This document shows positions 13,401 through 25,400 of a DNA stretch of 64,000 nucleotides, in pieces; the stretch's first letter is position 1, and each line of letters opens with the position of its first letter. The stretch spans positions 9,781,506 through 9,845,505 of the forward strand of contig CM018052.1 of NCBI GenBank assembly GCA_008638375.1, written 5' to 3'. The position numbers and the translations under genes are program-made. The DNA is from Nyssa sinensis (Eukaryota > Streptophyta > Magnoliopsida > Cornales > Nyssaceae). Below the pieces are notes generated by a model, which saw only the letters and a program-made list of their open reading frames with translations, did no database searches and was not told the origin of the DNA.

Positions 13401-16400
13401 AGAATCATACTCTGTCTTGGAAATAAGAATTTGACCTTCAGAAACCGACTTGGCATGAGACCATTGAAGGTAATTGGAACCCTTCAATTTGTATTGGTTA
13501 GTGATCCAATAAAAAAAGGAATCTTTGTTGTCTTTGGTGTCCAGTTTATCAGCTATGATAAGGCAAAGAAGTTGCTAGAGCAAAGATTTGGAAAGCGAGA
13601 GAAGCTGGCTGAGACTGGCTGCGCTGAGAGAGCCCAGGGGCTCTACTGAGGGTGACAAAAGGCTAGGCCGAGGAGGCTGAGAGGTGCCGCAGGAGCTGAG
13701 AGGGGCCGAGAAGGGGAGGACCGAGAAAGAGAAGCTACGATTTAGAACACCTGCTTTGATACCATGTCAAAGATATTTTAGAGAATGAAAAAGATGTATT
13801 ATTCTCTCTAGGGGGTCAAGATTTATAGTCACAACTTACTAGTAAATAAGGAAACTATCATAAATTAGTTCTTACAATCAATCAATCAATCAATTTAATG
13901 CCTAAATTAAGCTCAGTCTAATGCCTAAATTAAGTTACAGATTCAGTCATTTACAACAGCTCCTAAGAACGAAAGATTTGAGATCAATCTTAAATGATCA
14001 CCTATTTAGGAAAAATAAACCGGAGCGTTAACTATATAAAAAACTACCATTCCCTCCAATGCACCACATGATACATGGAGGAGCCAAAAGCCATAACGGT
14101 CGAGCTCTTCTATTTTTGCACCACCCTTACCAACTTCTAAGGAAATAGATCACTACGCCCGACATAACCCCAAAAAGGGCAAACATGGTAGCCTATAAAT
14201 TGCCAACCACCGGGAAAAATAGAAAAAGATGCAAAGGTGACCCCTCTTCGGTTTTACACGTAGGGCACTTATTCGTCGTTTTAGAGCCTCAACTCAACTC
14301 AACTCAACAAAGCCTTATCCCATTGATTTGGGGCCGGTTACATGAATCCTATCTCGCCATTCTTCTTTATTTAAAGCCATTCTCTCCGTTGGACCACATA
14401 TTAACATATCTTTTTGAACTACCTCAACTAAAGTTAATTTTGTTTGCCCTTGTGCTCGAGCATGGCCCTCAATATTAACCATGTCGCTATTCCTTATTGG
14501 TGCATTTATTGTTCTTCATTTTACATGACCATACCACCTTAACCGATGTTCTATCATTTTATCTCCTATAGGTGCTACTCCTACCATCTCCTGAATATGT
14601 TCATTCCTAATTCTATATTTTCTTGTCTTACTGCACATCCATCTTAACATCTTCATTTTGGCCACACTCATCTTATTAATTTGTTGTTTCTTAACTGTTC
14701 AACATTGTGTTCCATACAACATGACTGGTCTAATAGCTGTTTTAGAAAATTTATCTTTCAATTTTAAAGGTATATGCCGATCACACAATACCCAAACGGA
14801 TTCCTCCACTTAATCCATGCTGCTTTAATTCTATGAGTACTATGCTGCTTTAATTCTATGAGTAACATCATTTCTAATTTCTCCATCTTGATGAATAAGT
14901 GAACCTAGATAACGAAAATTTTCACTTCTTATTAACTTTTAATTTTCAATTTTTACTCCATCACCATTTATATTACTAGTTTTACTGAAATTACACTTAA
15001 GATATTCAAACATTATCTTGAATCCTTTTGATTCTATAGCTTCTCTCCACTTCTCTAATTTATCATTTATCCCTCTTTTAGTTTCATCAATTAAAACAAT
15101 ATCATTAACAAAAAGCATACACCATGGAATATCATCCTGTATATGCTTAGTCAGCTCATCTATTACTAAAGCAAAAGGAACGGGCTTAATGCTAACCCAG
15201 ACAAAATAGAAGAAGATGCAAAGGTGAACCCTCTTTGGTTTTCCATGTAGGGCACTTATTCATTGTTTTAGAGCCTCTTTTCTTCAAATTATCTATTGTG
15301 AGAATGGCCCACCAATTTGCTGACCCTACAAAAAAGGCCACTTTGGGGGAACCTTTGACTTCCATATGCTCTTGCAGGGGAAAGAAAGTGCCTCAGCTCC
15401 TATTAGGTGCTCAAAAATGCAGAATATTTATGAAAATACCTGCCATATATGTTACTAACTTTATTGCAAAAATTTAGACATCAACAATATTACTGGTGAA
15501 GTGTGCTTCAACTTTTGTGGGCTAATCCAAATTTGGCAAGTATACACATTTTGGAGTTACAAGACTATGAAGCTATTGGAAAACTTTATTTAGTTGACAA
15601 TGGATCAGGGATTTTTGTAATCACAATCCATTGTGAGAAGTTAGATAGTAAATTAATTATTTGTAAGTATAAAAGTGTTGTTCAAATGATGCCACATGTA
15701 CGTATAAAAAGTGGTCAAGTGTCAGGTGGAGAAAAAGGCAGTCTCCATGCTAAACCTGGCTTAATTTTCGATGAGGTTGCCTTGAAATTCATTAGATAGA
15801 GTATCTCAACAAAATGAGCAAAGGAGATCATCTCTGAGAATGTACCCTAGTGCTTCAGTGCTAGCTTGAGGCAGGCAATGCTCAGTGATAGCCTGGTTCA
15901 CAGTGCAATGTGGCTAATACACCTCATTGTGATCGCTGTGATCATGATGTGCCTCACATATCACGTTGTGATTCATCAATCATAGTGGTTTTACACTCCA
16001 TGACTGCGAGGAACGTTGTGATCCCCGCGATCATGATGTTCCCCACACAGCATGTTGTGATCCAGCATAGGGTGGTTTTACACAATGTAGCAATCCTCGC
16101 AGTCATGGTGTGATAAAGTGGCGATGATTGCAGGCATAATATGATCTATGTTACGACTCTCACAACCATAATATGAGTTCACGGCATGTTATGGCTCTAG
16201 TGATCATAGTGTGGTCTACAGGGACTCTGTTGTGATCCCCACGGTTATGTTGTAGTTAAAAACACTACACTGTGCCTGTGATCCCTTTCGGGTTACTGCA
16301 TTGTGTTGACTTGTTGACTTAAGTTGGGACGAGTTGAGAGATGACACCGCAGCAGCCCCCCCATTGTGCATGGTGGGATTCAGGTCTCCTTGTCACCTCA

Positions 16401-19400
16401 TCGTGTTTCACTGGGTTTGTCTTTACCAGTCTATAGAAGGGGGACCACATGCCACATGGCACTTCTAGCGTGTCTTCTTTCTAGGTATCCAATTATCTGT
16501 AACAGGCGGCCTCCCTTCTAAGTTCAAGGTAGTTCAGAGAGGGGTATTAGGAGGTTGATACTATGCCACTGTGAGTTGAGAAAGTGTTGACAATTGAGCT
16601 CTCTGATGAATCTCATTTCCACTTTATCCCTCCTTTTGGTTGATGCTACTCACGGTGTATGGCTTCAATTTCTCATTATATCTTACTTATTAAAAAAAAT
16701 GGATACAATTTCTCATTAACATTCTTGTGGGTGATCTCTACCTTCTGATAAATGGAAATAAATTTTGAGAATTTCCAAATGTGTTATTAAAATAAAAAAA
16801 GAAGTCCCAATTTTGTGATAAACAACCATATTTGGTTCTCATGAGACGCAAAACTTTCTTACTTGAAAAAAATAAAATAGTAGGAACTCTTGTTGGAGAT
16901 GAAGTTATGAGGAATCAGTGTATCATGAGAACCTTAGAACAGGGGTTGTGAACCTTAGGTAACTTGGGAGTTGGGATTTAGGATTTAGACTACAATGCTG
17001 TGCCTTGAAGTATTTTATTTGAACCTTGCCTCAAAGCAATGCAGACGAATCTTAAGGAGTGCGCCCCAATCCTTAAAAGCCTTGTAAGACTATGGATAGG
17101 AAAATCATATTACATCGAGCTGAAGATCTTTGTTTTTTGCCCCAAAATTAAGGTAGTTTGATTGTTGTAATTTTGAAGTTTTTCCTGTGTAAGTGGCTAA
17201 TCAATATGACTGTGTGCTGCATGCTTATAATTGAATAAAGAACTAAGCTTTATCCACCTAAATATATCTTTCATTCCAGTTTCTTTAACGTGGCTTCTCT
17301 CTTTGAAGTTTGAGTAAAATTCTTATCACATTTTTATTATTAAATCAACATGGTTAATATTTCCTTATGATGTTGTTTCAGCTACTTGGATATTTTGCCG
17401 AGAGAATGATATCAGGGGAAACATTGCAGAGGAATTCTGTTTTGCAAAGAAGATATGGTGGCCAGGTCCACAATCATTCTAAATTCTGAAAATACTACCA
17501 TTACCTGTTTTTTGTGTTTAATCATGAGGCTACCCCCATGCATGTTCATGAACAAAATTGTTGAGTTGTAAAAGTTTGCTGGTCTCACCTTTGCTACAGA
17601 AGTCCTACATGAAGTGAACTCTGCTATCTAACATGTCCTTTCTGGGTTATCCTTTTTGCCTTGATCCATTTGGAGAAACCAAGCCACTTGTAAGTTGCAT
17701 TCTTTTTTGTTGATTAGAAATGGTGGAGTTTAAATTCTTACTGGGGGTTTAGGCGTATTCCACTGTTTCTATATGTTGTGCTAGGTGACTTGGCTGAAGG
17801 ACATGTCAGATGGTAGGTCTGAGTATTGCACTACTGGTTTTTTTTTTTTTTTTGGGGGGGGGGAGGGTTGCACTACTGATATCTACTGTCCATCTAAAAT
17901 TCTCTGGCACTTTAATTCCTTAATGCAATACTGCAAACACTAACTCCCTTCAAGTGGCAAATTTTTCATTCCGGGTGCTTTAGTATTAACATGATGATTG
18001 ATTTTGCCTTAACTAACTGCTCAATTTTTATTGACAGATTGTCATTGCATTTACTTATCGACGAAATGGAGCCCTTGTGAGTTGCAAGTACAGGGATGTC
18101 GCCAAGAAATTTTGGCAGGTTCTTGTGATAAATATTACTATAAATACTTAAATTAAGTGGTTCACAAGAATAGTTTGATACACTGGCAATGATTCCTCTT
18201 TAACTCTTTTAAACCCTTGGGTTGAAGACTGAGTCCCACCAGGTGATCTCATTTTCTTAGAAGTCTCCTGATTGGATGGTTAAATCTTTAGATTGGTGCC
18301 AAAAATCTGTGAAAGCAATCCATTGGCAATGATATCCTGATCAGAGGGATTTCTAGGAGAAGATGTCTCCACCAAATTAATTGAAGGGTGGTTCCTCTTC
18401 TTTTATAGATGACTCCATTAACCTTCTAAAGATTTTTTTTTTGTCAAATACTTTTTTTCTTTTACTAGACAATTCCTGTGTTGAATTATTGTTAAGTTCC
18501 TTTCTGGTTTGAGTGTTTATAATAAAAATGAATTTATTTTGATAGTACTTTGAAATACATTGTCACTATTTGACTCTAATTCTGCAGGAAAGTGATACCG
18601 AAAAGATATTCTATGGACTGGATGATATAAAGGATGCAAGTGATATAATCATTGTACTGTGTTCATGATGGCTTGCCTTCCTTGGTATTCTGCTGTCTAT
18701 GTATAATTCCTTCAAATTTATTCTCCCTGATACCTTGTTTATATTTTTGTCTCTAGGTTGAGGGTGAGATGGATAAACTTGCTATGGAAGAAGCTGGCTT
18801 CCGAAATTGTGTTAGTGTCCCTGATGGTGCACCTCCATCAGTTTCCAGTAAAGAGTTGCCACCTGAAGACCAGGTCAGTGTGCACTAAATTACTAAAAAC
18901 TTTCTTTAAATTTCTCTCTGTCCATGTTTCAATATAATTATGGCATGTGCTCCCCACTCACAAGGGGGAGGTCACATGATTGAATCTTCCCAACTCACAA
19001 CTCACAACTCACAAGGGGTTACTCATAGAGACCCAGGTGTCTGGATGCCTTGTGCACGGTTCTGGTGGGGTGGGTCTGTAAAAAATCATCATGTAACCTT
19101 TGCACAACGGAATTAAAAATTTAAACTAATTAATTCATTTAACCCATGATCAAGCTATAAATTGATGCTACAAGAAGGTTAGATAATAGTTACCCTTATA
19201 GTGTGCATTTTGAAAACCTTGAATCCGATTTACAACAACTACACAATCGTTCGATCTCTAAGTTTATCCACACGAGTGCATCCTGAACTTGAAGAACCTC
19301 CCAAAATTTTAAAAATTTTCTTCGATCTCTTGACCCTTAATTACCAATTTAAAACAAAGCCAATCCTTAGCCTAGTCATGCTAGGTTTTGGCTAAATTAC

Positions 19401-22400
19401 AAAACTGCCACTATTAACTCTTTATGACAATTAAGCCCCTTTTACTTATTCAAATTACACATTACCCTTTTGTGTGTGACCCTTGAGGTTCATATTAATC
19501 TGGTTGTAGGAGTTAATGCTTAAAAAGTATTACGAATTAGAACTTTTTCTAATTTAACTTAAATTGAACTCTTCTAGTTCTCCTTTAATTGAAAATAATA
19601 AATAAATATTCAATTATTTTCTGGGCTTCTAGTAGTCATGTGTGACACCTAGTATCATGTCATGACTAACCCTAGATAGTAGGAAGTTGGTTGTGAACCT
19701 TTTTGTTAACATTTACAATGCAATTAAATCATTCCATCATATAATGTCCCAATTAAGTCATTTGAGTATGGATGTACTGTTTTTTTTTTTTTTGACAAGT
19801 AATGGTATATAAAAGTGCCCAAGGTGGGGCGAACCCAAAATAACACAGAAAGGCTTAAGAGTTTGAAGCCTTAAGAACTCTAAAAAATCTATAACACTAT
19901 GACTATCTACCGGGGAGTCTTTGGCAGCCCAAAAAAAGAGACTATGCAGAAACTTAGATTTAATACAAAAACAGCTTCCTCTATGCCTTCAAAAAATCTG
20001 TTGTTCCGTTCCTTCCATATACACCAAAATAAGCTAAGGGGGACCATATTCCACACCCTTCTTTGATGCTTTGGCATGCGGGAGATCTGCCAGCCTTGAA
20101 GGAGTTCTCTTATCCTTGAAGGAGTACTGTTAGAATCTTAACTTAATCATACATGTTCAATTTAGATATAAATTCCAATTGGTGAAATTGAAAACTCTTT
20201 AATTCTGACTCTGCCTTGACCAAGAAACTTCTTGAGTTATATCTTAGAAGATCATATAGGAAATTTTCTTTCTTTACTCGAGAGCAACGGATCCTGTGTA
20301 GTACATTTACACATCTCTATGTGTAAATCATTACCCCCAATAATACATGTTTTAACTCCTTGATAGGAACATTAAGACAATGTAGTGTTAAAAGTATAAT
20401 AATTGAGACATAAGAAAACCATGATGTCTCAGGTTTAAGCATTATTTGCACAACTGTAATTAGAACACTCCATTGACAAGTAAAGCTCCATATGGGTGTT
20501 TTTCACAATTAGTCATTTTTAGTGTACTTGGTCTTTAACAAGTACCCTCATGTCTATTTTAGTATATCTATACTAGGGACTTGAGTTGAGTCACGATTTT
20601 CAAAACCAAACATGACGTGGTAGTCTATCCAGATTACTAAAGCGCAGCTAGTAATGCTGACTTGTTACATATTTAAGAATAAAGTAATGAGAAGTATAAG
20701 GTCTCCAATTTCTCAACTTCAATTATGTACTTGTTTAAGTGCTTGAGTTTAGTTACTTTAGCTTGAATTTTCTGTAGAAGTTGCTCCTGCTCCAGACTGA
20801 TTCATGTAAATAAATAACAATATAAATAGTGTAAATAAACTTTTAAATAATGTGAGACTATTTACAAGCATAATATTTTACTAAAACACTTTTCAATTAT
20901 TGGCTTTAAGGGCATACTATTAATATGGTCGGGCACCTAACTACCTAAGGGACTTAATCAGATGCTCTAAGAGGTTCGGATAACCTCATCATAAAAAAAT
21001 TAATTGTTATCAAGATACCATAGTGATGTATTTCCTGATTTGCTTGAGTTACATTTTATGTTATTCATTTAGTCTTACTTTTTCTTTTACCATCTTGTTT
21101 TTAGGGCCTTGGTATTATCTTGTACCTCGTTCTTCACTAGCTCTTCATTTATATGATGTAGAACAGATTGTAGAAGAATTCCTAGTGCAGCAGAATTTCT
21201 AGCACAGGATTGCGTGCAACGTCAACGTGAACGTGATTAGAATTTCGTGAAATTCGTTGGGTGGCCTGGAATCGATGTGCTGATCAATACTCATTGCTTT
21301 GCGATGACCTATGCCGTTTTTCGGGCAAATTCCTTCGTTTTGGGCCTTAGAAGCACGTTTTCGTATTTTTTTGCTATTTATGGTAACAATGCGCGACTTA
21401 ATTATGGGTGGCTACAGTTGACGTTTGGAGTTGTCCTTCTGGTAGACTACTGTTTAAGTTTAGGGTTTTTGATTTATGCTTTTAATTAGAATATTTCTAT
21501 TTTTTGAATTTTTCGTATTTTTCTTTATTTTAATTATTGCTTTCCTAGTTCTAGTTGAATTAGGGTTTGCTGCCTATATAAAGGTTGTTCTTTTCATTAT
21601 AAAGTTAACTTTTGATTCAATAAAAATATTTTCTTTCTGAGATCTTATTCTCTGTGCTCGTGGATTCGAGTGTGTTACCTTTGTTCGTGGATTCGGACAA
21701 TTTTTCAAGAAACAGGCGGTGTCCTATTTCTTCACAAGCTTCCGCTACGTCAGTTGGTATTAAAGCAGGCTTAATCCTGTTCAGATGGCGAACGCACGGA
21801 ACGAAAGCGAAATCCTTGACGGCGGTGACCGTGAGGGAGATATGGTTACAAGGGCTGAATTCAGAACTTTCCAGCGTGAGACCCAGCAGGCACAACGTGA
21901 AATCCAAGCAGCTTTTGCTAGGATGACGGTAGGGAATAATCAGCGGGGCGACGATCCTATGGGTCGTCAACCGTATCGAGAGAGGGCTGAAGTTGTGCGT
22001 GAACGCCATCCAGAGATTCCACGTAGGCAGCTAGCCTACGAGGATAACTTGAGTGAGAATGAGGAAGATGCTGAAGCCATATTCCAGAATAATCGGAGGG
22101 GTTACCAAGGGGAGTAGGACCAACAGACCTTTTGTATGAAGATGGACCTGCCCAGTTTTAATGGTCAACTTCAGATCGAGGGGTTTCTTGATTGGCTAGT
22201 ATTAGTTGAGAGATTTTTCGATTATATGGATATTCCTGAAGATAAAAAGGTGAAATTAGTCGTGTACAGATTATTGGGGGGAGCTTCTGCTTGGTCGGAG
22301 CAGTTGCAAATTACACGGATGTGACAAGGAAAGGGGATGGTTCGGACATGGGCTAAGATAAGGCGACTGTTACGATCAAGGTATTTGCCTCCAGATTATG

Positions 22401-25400
22401 AGCAGATTCTGTTTCAACAATATCAGAATTGTAGGCAGGGGAGTAGAACAGTCGAGGCTTACCTAGAGGAATTCCATAGGTTGTCGTCGCGTAATAACCT
22501 ACTGGAAACAGATGCGCAACAAGTTGCTAGGTTTGTTGGGGGGCTGCATTGGGCTATACAGAATCGAGTTGCGATGCAAACAGTTTATACCTTAACTGAA
22601 GCCGTTGCATTGGCTATCAAGGCAGAAACTCAATTGGATAGATCAAAGGTGGCGGTCGTAGCATGAAATTCCGTTGATTCTACTCGTGCTGCAGTAAATA
22701 AAGGAAAAGCCTCAAATATTTAGCCACCTTTGTCTAACACCACTCGCGAGACAGGTAGCAGTGGGGGTCCTTCAAAGCCAGCCAGTCCTTCAAAGCCAGC
22801 CAACACTGTTCCACTAGAAGTGGCACCACGTAACCCTTATGCTCGTCCGGGGTCCGATAAGTGCTATAGATGCGGACAACCAGGGCACCGTTCCAACGAG
22901 TGTCATAAAAGGGGTACCGTTAACTTAGTGGAGCCAGAAGAACATGGCAAATTCGAGATAGAGGAGGACGAGAATGAAGCGCCCTACACTTATCAAGGGG
23001 AGGAGGTAACGGGTGGTGACGAAGGAGAGCTGCTTTCACGCTCTCTGGTGGTTCAGCGACTTCTGGTAGCACCAAAGCGGAAAGAACCATCTCAGCGGCA
23101 TAATATATTCCGAATCAGATGTACTGTGAACAAAAAGGTTTGTGATGTCATTATTGATAATGGCAGTAGTGAAAATATAGTGTTGAAAACAATGGTTACC
23201 AAGTTGGGCTTGCAGATTGAGAAACACCCTTCACCGTGTAAGATTGGCTAGATAAAACGGGGTGCTGAACTGAAGGTAACTGAAATCTGCTGCATTAAAT
23301 TTTCAATTGGGAAGAATTATGCAGATGAGGTTGTGTGTGACGTGGTGGAGATGGATGCTTGCCATATGATTTTGGGACGACCTTGGCAGTTTGATGTGGA
23401 TGCTACGTACAGGGGCCGTGATAACGTATATGTTTTCATGAAGAGGGGGGCTAAAGATCGTTTTGGGACCCATAAAAGAGGAATTTGCAATTGTTGAACC
23501 AAAGTCAAAGGGCAAGTCAGTATTTCTTGTGGATGGGGGCGAGTTCATAGAAGAAACTAAGGAATCTGGAGAGATTTTTGTTGTGGTAGTTGGGGGAGAA
23601 GTTGGCAAGGATTCTATGGAGATTCTATCCGCACTTAAACCTTTGTTGGAGGATTTTCAAGAAATTATACTGTCAGAGCTACCGGATGGGTTACCTCCTA
23701 TGCGAGACATACAACATCAGATTGATCTCACACCAGGAGCCAGTTTGCCTAATCATCCACATTATCGGATGAGTCCCAAGGAAAGTCAGATTCTACAAGA
23801 GCAGGTGGAAGAACTAATCAAGAAGGGATTGGTGCAGGAGAGTATGAGCCCTTGTGCGGTACCAGCCTTGTTAGTTCCAAAGAGGGATGGCAGTTGGCGC
23901 ATGTGCATCGACAGCCGGGCAATCAACAAGATCACCATCAAATATAGGTTCCCTATTCCTCGATTGGAATATATGCTAGACATGCTGGCTAGATCCAAAG
24001 TCTTTTCGAAAATTGACTTATGGAGCGGGTACCATCAGATTCGGATCAAGCCTGGAGATGAATGGAAGACTGCTTTCAAGACCAAGGAAGGGTTGTACGA
24101 ATGGTTAGTGATGCCGTTTGGACTCACCAATGCGCCCAGTACTTTCATGCGACTCATGAACCAGGTATTGAAACCATTTACTGGAAAATTTGTTGTGGTG
24201 TACTTTGATGATATATTGATATATAGCCAAAATGAATCTGACCATCTTGCGCACTTGAGAGAAGTACTTACAGTTTTGCAGCAAAATAAGCTGTATGTTA
24301 ATTTAAAGAAGTGCAGCTTTATGACTAGTAGTTTGCTATTTTTGGGCTTTGTGGTAAGTGCTAATGGGATTAAAGATGGTGAAGAAAAGATTCGTGCCAT
24401 TCGGGAGTGGCCAACTCCGCAAACAGTGGGCGAGGTTCGTAGTTTTCATGGTCTGGCAACGTTTAACAGGCAGTTTGTCAGAGATTTTAGCAGGATAGTC
24501 GCGCCAATTACTGAATGCATGAAAAAGGGGAAATTCCATTGGGGAGAGGAAGCAGAACAAAGTTTTGCACTGATCAAGGAGAAATTATCATCTGCCCCAG
24601 TTTTAGCACTGCCAGATTTTGACAAGCTGTTTTAGGTAGAGTGCGATGCCTCTATTGTTGGCATTGGTGCTGTGCTTTCTCAAGAAGGCAGACCGATTGC
24701 ATTTTACATCGAGAAGCTCAGTGAAGCTCGCCAGAAGTGGTCTACTTATGAGCTGAAATTGTATACGGTTTTTCGCGCCTTGAAGGTTTGGGAACATTAT
24801 TTGGTGCAGAGGGAGTTTGTCTTATTCAACGACCACCAAGCGCTGAAATTTATCAATAACCAGAATAGTGTCAACCGAATGCATGCCTGCTGGATTTCTT
24901 TTATCCAACGCTTCACGTTCACTTTGAATCGCCTAGCCAAAACGCTTTTGTGGAGGGGAGACAAATTTTGGATGCGGCTCTCATTGCTAATGAATGTATT
25001 GACTCTAGACTTAAGCAAAAAAGGAAAGGGCTGGTCTGTAAGCTGGATATTGAGAAGGCTTTCGATCATGTTAACTGGAGATTCTTGTTAGTTATGTTAG
25101 CCAAGATGGGTTTTGGGGACATGTGGAGGAGGTGGATCCTGACGTGTATTTCCACTGTTTCTTTTTCGGTCCTCGTCAACGGATCCCCCGTAGGCTTTTT
25201 TCGTTCGTCTAGAGGGTTGAGACAAGGGGATCCCATATCCTCCATTCTCTTTGTGATCGCTATGGAGGCTTTGAGCCGCTTCATGTGCAGGGCCGAGGAG
25301 GTTGGCCTTATCAAAGGTTTTCAGGGGGGGGCATGCAGGAGTGATGGCATTGTGGTCGCACATCTGTTGTTTGCCGACGATACCATCATCTTCTGTGATC

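Larger units (their letters stand above)
10027..13958 (-). mobile_element. Ty1-copia retrotransposon, both LTRs, gag largely missing
   Basis: 3.93 kb element on the minus strand with LTRs at 13765-13958 (5') and 10027-10242 (3'). The primer-binding site TGGTATCAAAGC lies just inside the 5' LTR (about 13753-13764) and the purine tract inside the 3' LTR (plus-strand CTCCCCCTCAAG from 10243). Perfect TSD GCTCC (10022-10026 and 13959-13963). Order on the minus strand: protease, integrase, RT, RNase H, as expected for copia. Most of gag is deleted, and stops are scattered through pol. It sits in the TWINKLE intron in antisense orientation. Confidence 0.93.

Noticed and set aside
21247..21489. Plus-strand 80-codon ORF in the gypsy LTR
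   Set aside because: It lies entirely inside the LTR and its homologue in the other LTR is broken; hydrophobic composition is due to T-rich DNA.
22736..22803. Possible CRISPR or direct-repeat array
   Set aside because: Only two adjacent 17-bp copies inside gypsy gag; no spacers, and the genome is a plant's.
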